Shown in pieces: positions 35,042-42,468 of a stretch of DNA of 64,000 nucleotides. The position numbers were made by a program, and so were the translations under genes. Origin of the DNA: Flavobacterium limi (GTDB taxonomy: Bacteria > Bacteroidota > Bacteroidia > Flavobacteriales > Flavobacteriaceae); the NCBI RefSeq assembly GCF_010645075.1, contig NZ_JAADZV010000001.1:372001-436000 (forward strand), written 5' to 3'. The notes under the pieces were generated by a model that ran no database searches, was not told the DNA's origin, and saw nothing but the letters and a program-made list of their open reading frames with translations. Numbering within the stretch: the first letter of the stretch is position 1; every line of letters begins with the position of its first letter.

Positions 35042-36010
35042 TTAAGAATGTTGTGCTTTGAAAGCTTTCAGTTTTTCTGTTAATTGAGGTACAATTTCAA
35101 ATGCATCTCCAACAATTCCATAATCGGCAACTTTAAAGAATGGGGCTTCAGGATCACTGTTGATAACCACTTTTACTTTTGATGAGTTGATACCTGCAAT
35201 GTGTTGAATCGCTCCTGAAATTCCTACAGCAATATATAAGTTTGTTGCAACCGGCTTTCCTGTTTGGCCTACGTGTTCTCCGTGAGGTCTCCATCCTAAA
35301 TCAGAAACAGGCTTAGAACATGCTGTTGCTGCTCCTAAAACTGAAGCTAAATCTTCAATTAATCCCCAGTTTTCCGGGCCTTTTAATCCTCGACCTCCGG
35401 AAACTACAATATCAGCATCGGCTATTGATACTTTTCCGCTTACTTTTTCTACAGAATCTACTTTTACTCCAAAGTCATTGTCGCCAATCGTTGGATTGAA
35501 ATCTTCTTCAGTTCCGGCTCCGGCACTTTCGAAAATTCCGTAAGAGTTTTTAGCCAATCCAAGAACTTTTACATCAGTGCTAATTTCTGTAATATTGAAA
35601 GCTTTGTTTGAGAAAGCATTTCTTTTTACCTGAAAAGGTGATGTGCTTACTGGAAGTCCAACCACGTTTGAAGCGAAACCAGCTTCTAAAGCTACTGCCA
35701 CAAGTGGAGAGAGGTAAATGCTGTCTGTTGTAGAAGAAAGTAAAATTACTTTTGCTCCTTCTTTTTGAGCAGCTTGTTTGATAACATCAGCGTAAGCTTT
35801 TGCTGTAAAACCTGCTAACTTATCATTGTTTACTTTTAAGACTTTGTCAACACCGTATTTTGCCAACTCGCTGACATCACTGATGTTTACAGTTACAGCT
35901 GTTACGGTTGTTCCTAATGATTCGGCTACTTTCTTAGCATATGAAGCTAATTCAAAAGCAACTTTTTTAAATTTTCCTTCTGCAGATTCTGCGTATATTA
36001 ATAATGACAT
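35042..36010 (-). CDS. etfA: Electron transfer flavoprotein subunit alpha
   Basis: A 322-residue protein: N-terminal adenine-nucleotide hydrolase-like domain and the C-terminal FAD-binding domain with GGRGLKGPENWGLI, SDLGWRPHGEHVGQTGK, GISGAIQHIAGI and INSDPEAPFFKVADYGIVGD. With EtfB it passes electrons from acyl-CoA dehydrogenases to the quinone pool. 77 bp downstream of etfB. Confidence 0.97.
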   Translation of the reverse strand: MSLLIYAESAEGKFKKVAFELASYAKKVAESLGTTVTAVTVNISDVSELAKYGVDKVLKVNNDKLAGFTAKAYADVIKQAAQKEGAKVILLSSTTDSIYLSPLVAVALEAGFASNVVGLPVSTSPFQVKRNAFSNKAFNITEISTDVKVLGLAKNSYGIFESAGAGTEEDFNPTIGDNDFGVKVDSVEKVSGKVSIADADIVVSGGRGLKGPENWGLIEDLASVLGAATACSKPVSDLGWRPHGEHVGQTGKPVATNLYIAVGISGAIQHIAGINSSKVKVVINSDPEAPFFKVADYGIVGDAFEIVPQLTEKLKAFKAQHS

Positions 36011-36087
36011 AATTTTATGTTTAAAAAGTTTAGAGTTTTTCAGGCTTCAGGTTCTTTAACTGAAAAAACTGCGACTAATACTAATTG

Positions 36088-36834
36088 CTAGATTACTTTT
36101 GCTTCGTTGTGTAATAAATTGATTAACTCATCTAAATTATCTGCAGCAACTAATTTTACTGCTGATTTAGGAGCTGGTTTTTCAAATTTTACCGCTTTTG
36201 TATTTGCAGGCGCATCAACTGGCTCAAGAATTGTTAATGCTTTTGTTCTTGCGGTCATGATTCCTCTCATGTTAGGTATACGCAAGTCTTTTTCTTCAAC
36301 AAGGCCTTTTTGTCCTCCAATAATTAAAGGAAGAGTAGTGCTTACTGTTTCTTTTCCCCCATCAATTTCGCGAACAGCTTTTACATTGTTTCCTTCAACA
36401 GTAATAGCAGTACAAGAATTTAAGAAGTTAGAACCTAAAATTCCGGCAATCATTCCAGGGACCATTCCACCGTTATAATCCAAAGATTCTTTTCCGGCAA
36501 TCACTAAGTCATATCCGCCATTTTTAATTACTTCAGCCAATTGTTTTGCAACAAAAAAGCCATCAGTTGGATTTGCATTTACACGAATTGCTTCGTTTGC
36601 GCCAATTGCCAAAGCTTTACGCAAAGTTGGTTCAGTATCCGGACCTCCCACGTTTACAACAGTTACATTTGCTCCTTGCTGTTCCTGAAACCAGATAGCA
36701 CGGGTTAAACCAAATTCATCATTAGGGTTAATTACATATTGTACACCGTTGGTGTCAAATTCTGAATCACCATTGGAGAAGTTGATTTTTGAAGTAGTAT
36801 CAGGCACATGGCTGATGCAAACTAATATTTTCAT
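36088..36834 (-). CDS. etfB: Electron transfer flavoprotein subunit beta
   Basis: A 248-residue protein with the EtfB pattern: ISHVPDTTSKI, VINPNDEFGLTRAI, GKESLDYNGGMVPGMIAGILG and VREIDGGKETV. Binds AMP and docks with EtfA. First gene of etfBA. The 482-bp region upstream, shared with pdhB, carries its promoter. Confidence 0.97.
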   Translation of the reverse strand: MKILVCISHVPDTTSKINFSNGDSEFDTNGVQYVINPNDEFGLTRAIWFQEQQGANVTVVNVGGPDTEPTLRKALAIGANEAIRVNANPTDGFFVAKQLAEVIKNGGYDLVIAGKESLDYNGGMVPGMIAGILGSNFLNSCTAITVEGNNVKAVREIDGGKETVSTTLPLIIGGQKGLVEEKDLRIPNMRGIMTARTKALTILEPVDAPANTKAVKFEKPAPKSAVKLVAADNLDELINLLHNEAKVI

Positions 36835-37316
36835 AAAGTATATATTTTGAATTTATAATATGCTTCTACAAATTTAGGATTTAATTTGGAATAATTATAC
36901 TATGCATGCATAATATTTTAAAAACTATTACGATTTCGAATATTTGCTTGTTTGAAATGCTTACATCCAAAAAACTGGAATCAAAATTTGATTTATAATA
37001 TTGATTGTTAGCGTTGCTGTTTTTTTTTAAACTGTATAATACTTAATGATAGTTAATTAATATTGTTTGATATTATAAACATTAAAAAGATTTTACTTAT
37101 TTTAGAATAAAACAGGAAAAATGGAGTTTTTATAAAATATTTTTTAGTGAAGAAAATCGACAGTCTGTCTATTTTGTAAATATCACAATAAATTTTAAAA
37201 AGTTAAAAGTGATGGAAGAAGGGAAAGTTACTGTTATTTTAAATTCAATTTATGCTTTTAAGTTATTTAAAATATTTATTTTTGCTCATCAGAAAAAAAG
37301 AATATAACATACAACT
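36835..37316. promoter_or_regulatory. 482-bp divergent regulatory region, etfB / pdhB
   Basis: No convincing gene. Reverse-strand TAAATTTG (36869-36876) is a -7 box for etfB. Forward TATTTTTG (37277-37284) is a -7 box 32 bp before pdhB. A perfect 11-bp palindrome GACAGTCTGTC is centred at 37164. The rest is very A+T-rich. The size suggests regulated expression of both genes, which feed central carbon and electron flow. Confidence 0.55.
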
Positions 37317-38294
37317 ATGAGAACAATACAATTTAGAGAGGCCATTTGCGAAGCGATGAGTGAAGAAATGCGTCGCGATGAATCCATATATTTAATGGGC
37401 GAAGAGGTTGCAGAATACAACGGAGCTTACAAAGCTTCAAAAGGAATGCTTGCTGAGTTTGGCGAAAAAAGAGTAATCGATACTCCAATTGCTGAGCTTG
37501 GGTTTACAGGAATTGCAGTAGGATCTGCGATGAACGGTAACCGACCAATTGTAGAATATATGACTTTCAACTTCTGTTTAGTTGGTATTGATCAGATTAT
37601 AAACAACGCTGCTAAAATGCGTCAGATGACAGGAGGACAATTTAATGTGCCTATCGTTTTCCGCGGACCAACTGCTTCTGCAGGTCAATTAGGGGCAACT
37701 CACTCACAGGCTTTAGAAAACTGGTTTGCTAATACTCCGGGTCTTAAAGTTATCGTTCCTTCAACCCCTTATGATGCTAAAGGACTTTTAAAATCTGCAA
37801 TTCGTGATAATGATCCAGTAATTTTTATGGAATCTGAGCAAATGTATGGTGATAAAGGAGAAGTGCCTGACGGAGAATATGTAATTCCAATTGGAGTAGC
37901 TGATGTGAAACGTGAAGGTACAGATGTAACAATCGTTTCTTTCGGAAAAATCATTAAAGAAGCTTTTATTGCGGCTGATGAATTAGCTAAAGAAGGGATT
38001 TCTTGTGAGATCATCGATTTAAGAACTGTTCGTCCGATGGATAATGAGGCGATTTTAAAATCGGTTAAAAAGACAAACCGTTTGGTAATTCTTGAAGAAG
38101 CGTGGCCATTCGCAAGTATTTCATCTGAAATAACCTATATTGTACAGGAACAGGCTTTTGATTTTCTTGATGCGCCAATTCAGCGTATTACAACTGCTGA
38201 TGCTCCTGCACCTTATTCACCTGTTTTACTGAAAGACTGGTTGCCGAATGCTGGTGATGTAGTGAAAGCAGTAAAAAAAGTAATGTACAAATAA
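37317..38294 (+). CDS. pdhB: Pyruvate dehydrogenase E1 component subunit beta
   Basis: A 325-residue protein of the alpha-keto-acid dehydrogenase E1-beta family: REAICEAMSEEMRRDE, LMGEEVAEYNGAYKASKG (the ThDP-site glutamate), TPIAELGFTGIAVGSAM, RGPTASAGQLGATHSQ, and C-terminal transketolase domain EAWPFASISSEI. Uses ThDP to decarboxylate pyruvate. The E1-alpha and E2 genes are not beside it. The G-x-Y-K-x-S-K-G pattern favours pyruvate over branched-chain substrates. Confidence 0.93.
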   Translation: MRTIQFREAICEAMSEEMRRDESIYLMGEEVAEYNGAYKASKGMLAEFGEKRVIDTPIAELGFTGIAVGSAMNGNRPIVEYMTFNFCLVGIDQIINNAAKMRQMTGGQFNVPIVFRGPTASAGQLGATHSQALENWFANTPGLKVIVPSTPYDAKGLLKSAIRDNDPVIFMESEQMYGDKGEVPDGEYVIPIGVADVKREGTDVTIVSFGKIIKEAFIAADELAKEGISCEIIDLRTVRPMDNEAILKSVKKTNRLVILEEAWPFASISSEITYIVQEQAFDFLDAPIQRITTADAPAPYSPVLLKDWLPNAGDVVKAVKKVMYK

Positions 38295-38312
38295 TAATAC
38301 ATACATACTCAT

Positions 38313-38355
38313 AAAAACTTCATCATTCATTAGTTAATTGATGAAGTTTTTTTTT
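38313..38355 (+). terminator. Terminator after pdhB
   Basis: Stem AAAAACTTCATCA/TGATGAAGTTTTT with a 13-base loop and a run of nine T, ending 9 bp before the next gene's start, so that gene is probably read from its own promoter or by read-through. Confidence 0.8.
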
Positions 38356-38363
38356 GCCGGAAT

Positions 38364-40865
38364 ATGAAAAGAATAATTTTACTCAGCCTGTTTTTTGTAT
38401 TTGCTTTAGCAAACCATGTTTTTGCGCAAACTAAAGTGAGTGGAATTGTTTTGGACAAATCCAATCAGCCTGTTCCGTTTGCAAATGTAGTTTTTAAGGG
38501 GTCAAATACAGGGATAGTTTCTAATGAAGACGGACGTTTTTATTTAGAATCACCAAATACTTATACCGCTTTGTTAGTTACTTCTGCAGGATTTTCAGAT
38601 AAGGAAGTGCTTTTGGAAAAAGCAGTAAATTATGATTTCAAAATTGTTTTAAGCGAACCTGAAGCACTTAATGAAGTTGTTATATTTACTGGTAAAACAT
38701 CAAAAAAGAACAATCCCGCATTAGATATTTTGAGAAAAATTTGGGAGAGGAAACGTAAAAACGGTCTTTATCAATTCAATCAATATCAGATGCAAAAGTA
38801 CGAAAAGGTCGAATTCGATATGAATACGATTGACAGTGCTTTTATGAAAAATAAACTCTTCAAAGGAATGGAGTTTGTTTTCAATCATGTGGATACTTCG
38901 GATGTTACGGGTAAAACCTATCTGCCAATCTTTATTAATGAATCGGTTTATGATGTTTATGGAGATAATAAACTTAAGAAAGTAAAGGAAAACATTACGG
39001 GAAACAAAATGTCCGGATTCAATGGGAATCAGCAGATTTTATCTTTCGTAAAAGATCTTTATTCAGACTATAATATTTACGACAATCATTTAAAGTTTTT
39101 TGACAAGAGTTTTACAAGCCCGCTTTCAAAAACCGGAATTGATGTGTATAACTATGTATTAAAAGACAGTGCTTTTATAGACAAAAAATGGTGTTATAAT
39201 ATCGTTTTCTATCCAAGACGTAAGAACGAATTAACCTTTAAGGGAGATTTTTGGGTCAACGATTCAACTTTTGCCATCAAAAAAATTAATATGGCCGTTA
39301 CCAAAAGTGCCAATATTAACTGGGTGAAAGATATTTATATTGAACAGGAATTTGAAGTAGAGAATGACTCGGTTTTCCTTTTAACCCGTGATTATATGAT
39401 GTCTGATTTTGCTTTAAACAAAAAAGAAAAATCAAAAGGGGTTTATGGAAAAAGAACTACGCTTTACAGAAATCATAAATTCAACATTCAGAAACCTGAT
39501 AAGTTTTATAAAGAAGAGGTCAATTTTATAGACAATGCTGTTTATCAAAGACCGGATGAATTTTGGGAAGAAAATCGTTTTGAAAAATTAAACAAAGACG
39601 AACAGGGAATTTATAAAATGCTCGACACCCTGCAGACTGTCAAGAAATTTAAGCAGCTTTATAATTTGGTTTCGATTTTAGGAAGTGGCTATGTCGAATT
39701 TAAAAATTTCGATTACGGTCCTATTTTTTCTACTTTCGGTTATAATGAAGTCGAAGGTTTACGTTTAAGAGTTGGGGGAAGAACGTATTTTGGGCCAAAT
39801 GACCCATGGAGAATCCAGGCTTATACCGCATACGGTTTTGACGATAATAAATTCAAATACGGAGTCTCAGGTAAATGGATGCTGGACAAGAAAAACCGAT
39901 TAATAATTTCCGGAGGTAACAGGCGCGATATTGAACAGATCGGAGCGAGTTTAACCACTACAAATGATGTTTTAGGGCGAAGTTTTGCATCTTCAGCCTT
40001 GTTTACAACCGGAAGCAATGGAAAACTTACTAATATTAATTTGAGTAACGTTTCTATTGAAATGGAAGCCAAGAAGAATTTCATAGTTTCAGCAGGTTTT
40101 TCATATAGAACGTTAGAATCGGCATCCCCTACATTTAGTTTAGACTATTATAAAACTTTGCCATCTGTTTCAAATCCGACTGGTGTGGTTGAAAGTAAAG
40201 TGACACAAACTGAGGCTAACATTCAGTTCGAGTTTATGCCAAATCGTAAGACCATTGGTTATGGAGTAGAGCGGGATCTTGTTGACAGCCCGTTTAGTCA
40301 TTTCTTCGTTAACTTTAGTTATGGTTTAAAAGGAGTTCTTAACAGCGATTTTGCTTATGAAAAAATACAGTTATTTTACAGGCAGCCCATTATCATAGGG
40401 CCGTTAGGAAGAACAAATATCACGCTTGAAACAGGAAAGACTTTTGGTACAATTCCTTTAGGATTAATGAGTGTTATTCCGGGTAACCAAACATATTTTA
40501 CGATTGAGAATACTTTTAGCAACCTAAATTTCTATGAATTTGTAACCGACCAATATACTACATTGCAGTGGAATCATGATTTTGGAGGAAGAATATTTGC
40601 CAGAATTCCATTTATGAGAAAACTGAATTGGAGGGAATTTATAGGTGTCAGAGCTGTTCATGGAACAATTTCTGATGAAAACAGAGCGATAAATGCTTCA
40701 GGACTTCCGTATAATGCCCCTGAAAAAGTATATTGGGAATACAATGCCGGAATTGGAAACATCTTCAAAGTTTTCAGAATTGATTTTTCATGGAGAGGAA
40801 ATTATTTGAATATGCCAGATGCCGCAAAATTTGCAGTAAAAGGATCTTTCGGATTCTATTTCTAA
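38364..40865 (+). CDS. DUF5686 protein with carboxypeptidase-like regulatory domain
   Basis: An 833-residue exported protein: signal peptide (1-21, VFAQ), a CarboxypepD_reg-like beta-sandwich (about 23-97, VSGIVLDKSNQPVPFANVVF), then the long DUF5686 region that ends as an outer-membrane barrel (KFAVKGSFGFYF). It resembles a TonB receptor without a plug. Function unknown; found in most Bacteroidota. The start codon follows the pdhB terminator by 9 bp. Confidence 0.85.
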   Translation: MKRIILLSLFFVFALANHVFAQTKVSGIVLDKSNQPVPFANVVFKGSNTGIVSNEDGRFYLESPNTYTALLVTSAGFSDKEVLLEKAVNYDFKIVLSEPEALNEVVIFTGKTSKKNNPALDILRKIWERKRKNGLYQFNQYQMQKYEKVEFDMNTIDSAFMKNKLFKGMEFVFNHVDTSDVTGKTYLPIFINESVYDVYGDNKLKKVKENITGNKMSGFNGNQQILSFVKDLYSDYNIYDNHLKFFDKSFTSPLSKTGIDVYNYVLKDSAFIDKKWCYNIVFYPRRKNELTFKGDFWVNDSTFAIKKINMAVTKSANINWVKDIYIEQEFEVENDSVFLLTRDYMMSDFALNKKEKSKGVYGKRTTLYRNHKFNIQKPDKFYKEEVNFIDNAVYQRPDEFWEENRFEKLNKDEQGIYKMLDTLQTVKKFKQLYNLVSILGSGYVEFKNFDYGPIFSTFGYNEVEGLRLRVGGRTYFGPNDPWRIQAYTAYGFDDNKFKYGVSGKWMLDKKNRLIISGGNRRDIEQIGASLTTTNDVLGRSFASSALFTTGSNGKLTNINLSNVSIEMEAKKNFIVSAGFSYRTLESASPTFSLDYYKTLPSVSNPTGVVESKVTQTEANIQFEFMPNRKTIGYGVERDLVDSPFSHFFVNFSYGLKGVLNSDFAYEKIQLFYRQPIIIGPLGRTNITLETGKTFGTIPLGLMSVIPGNQTYFTIENTFSNLNFYEFVTDQYTTLQWNHDFGGRIFARIPFMRKLNWREFIGVRAVHGTISDENRAINASGLPYNAPEKVYWEYNAGIGNIFKVFRIDFSWRGNYLNMPDAAKFAVKGSFGFYF

Positions 40866-40886
40866 AATATAATTTAAAATTTACAG

Positions 40887-40931
40887 ACGCTAAATTGCAA
40901 GGAATTTAAACTTAGCAATTTGGCGTTTTTG
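40887..40931 (+). terminator. Terminator after DUF5686 gene
   Basis: A 12-bp stem (40887-40898 and 40915-40926, one G-T pair), 16-base loop, then T-run. Confidence 0.7.
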
Positions 40932-40961
40932 CACATAATCAATTATTTTATTTATTTTTAG

Positions 40962-41085
40962 AAGCTCATCCTGCTATCCGCTATATCTTTTGCTTTTTAA
41001 AGAAAAAAGCAAAAGGATGCCGCTTCAAACGAAGTTCACTGAACTCTGATTAAAATAAAAGTTAAGTGAAGTAATCAGGGCTAAA
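40962..41085. repeat. Dispersed hairpin element, copy B
   Basis: AAGCTCATCCTGCTATCCGC, then a 12-bp stem (40987-40998 and 41004-41015) with loop AAAGA, then GATGCCGCTTCAAACG; about 45 bp of extra sequence separate this from the terminal GGGCTA. Layout matches copy A at 7072-7152. It occupies the upstream region of the glycosylase gene. Confidence 0.7.
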
Positions 41086-41095
41086 AATCTCCGTT

Positions 41096-41671
41096 ATGCA
41101 AGAAGCCATCGATTTTCTTTCATCCAAGAATCCAATATTTCGGGAAATCGTTGAAAAGTACGGATTACCATCAATCCCAAAACGGCCACAGGATTTCGAA
41201 ACTTTGGTATTGTTAATTTTGGAGCAACAGGTTTCTATAGATTCGGCGAAAGCTACATTTTTGAAAATCAAGAATTATACAATTTGCAATCCCGAGAACA
41301 TGTCGGTTCTGACGGACGAAGAATTTAGCAGCCTCGGAGTAAGCCGCCAGAAAACAAAATACATTAAAATTTTAGCAGAAGCGATTTTAAATAAAGAACT
41401 GGATATAGAAAGTCTGGCTTTAAAGTCGGCAAAACAAGTCCGTGAAGAACTCATTCGATTAAAAGGTATTGGAAACTGGACCATAGATATCTATTTGATG
41501 TTCTGTCTTCAGGAGCCTGATTTGATTCCGCTTGGCGATATTGCAGTCGTAAATACTATCAAAGAATTATTGAATATTCACGATAAGAAAGAAATGGAAA
41601 TTCATGCAGAACAATGGAGTCCGTACCGGTCTTATGCCGACCTATTTGCTTTGGCATTATTACTTAAATAA
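41096..41671 (+). CDS. DNA-3-methyladenine glycosylase (AlkA-like, HhH-GPD)
   Basis: A 191-residue HhH-GPD glycosylase: LLILEQQVSIDSAKATF, the helix-hairpin-helix at about 117-131 (REELIRLKGIGNWTIDIY) and the catalytic Asp148 in PLGDIAVV. No iron-sulfur cysteine cluster. It removes alkylated purines by base excision repair. Shorter than E. coli AlkA because the N-terminal domain is absent, which is normal for this subgroup. Confidence 0.88.
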   Translation: MQEAIDFLSSKNPIFREIVEKYGLPSIPKRPQDFETLVLLILEQQVSIDSAKATFLKIKNYTICNPENMSVLTDEEFSSLGVSRQKTKYIKILAEAILNKELDIESLALKSAKQVREELIRLKGIGNWTIDIYLMFCLQEPDLIPLGDIAVVNTIKELLNIHDKKEMEIHAEQWSPYRSYADLFALALLLK

Positions 41672-41765
41672 GAGAAATCGTAAGATTACATATTAACTAG
41701 CTGTTATATAAAAGGAAAGTATATTAAATAATGAATAAAGGATATAGATTAATGTATTTTTTTCA

Positions 41766-41796
41766 TTGTAAAAAAGGATTCTTTGGGTTACTTTTG
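41766..41796 (+). promoter_or_regulatory. Promoter of ppa
   Basis: TTG (41766-41768), a 20-base spacer and an exact -7 box TACTTTTG (41789-41796), 32 bp before the ppa start. Confidence 0.65.
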
Positions 41797-41828
41797 CAAC
41801 CGAATTATAGATATAATAAAAAAAGAAA

Positions 41829-42359
41829 ATGACCGCAGACAAACTAACAACTTTCGATGTATTGATCGAAATACCAAGAGGAAGCAGAAATAAATATGAG
41901 TACGATTTTGAAATCAAAAGAATGCGTTTCGACAGAATGTTATTCTCTTCAATGATGTACCCTGCAGATTACGGATTTATCCCTGAAACTTTAGCTTTAG
42001 ACGGTGACCCTCTTGATGTATTGGTTTTAGTAAACGAACCAACTTTCCCTGGATGTGTTATGGAAGTTAAACCAATTGGTGTTTTCCACATGGCAGATGA
42101 TAAAGGACCAGATGAAAAAATTATCTGTGTACCAGTTTCAGATCCAATTTGGAATAAATTAAACGATTTAAGTGATATTAATGTTCACTTAGTAAAAGAA
42201 ATTGAGCACTTCTTCCAAGTTTACAAAGACCTTGAAAACAAAAAAGTTGATGTAGAAGGATGGGGAGATGTAAACGAAGCATTCGCTATTATTAAAGAAT
42301 GTACAGATCGTTTTAATCAGATTGAAAACAAACCAGAAGGATTATTTAGTATTAAATAA
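41829..42359 (+). CDS. ppa: Soluble inorganic pyrophosphatase (family I)
   Basis: A 176-residue family I PPase. Active-site residues are seen in EIPRGSRNKYEYD, MMYPADYGFIPETLA and LDGDPLDVLVL (the DxDxxD-type aspartates), with KEIEHFFQVYKDLE at the end. It hydrolyses pyrophosphate in the cytoplasm. Followed by a strong terminator and then the membrane pyrophosphatase. Confidence 0.97.
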   Translation: MTADKLTTFDVLIEIPRGSRNKYEYDFEIKRMRFDRMLFSSMMYPADYGFIPETLALDGDPLDVLVLVNEPTFPGCVMEVKPIGVFHMADDKGPDEKIICVPVSDPIWNKLNDLSDINVHLVKEIEHFFQVYKDLENKKVDVEGWGDVNEAFAIIKECTDRFNQIENKPEGLFSIK

Positions 42360-42380
42360 TTTCAGGCATCATATTTTGTA

Positions 42381-42416
42381 AAAAAAGCAATACTCCGTTA
42401 AGAGTATTGCTTTTTT
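42381..42416 (+). terminator. Terminator after ppa
   Basis: Perfect 15-bp stem (42381-42395 and 42402-42416) including AGCAATACTC/GAGTATTGCT with loop CGTTAA and six T. Confidence 0.9.
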
Positions 42417-42468
42417 GTTTAAATTCGTTTAGTTAGTTCGTTGACTATTAACCAAAAACCAATAAAAT

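Noticed and set aside
37212..37307. Small open frame of 31 codons upstream of pdhB (MEEGKVTVILNS...)
   Set aside because: It runs through the -7 box of pdhB and has no recognisable family or own promoter; probably chance in AT-rich DNA.
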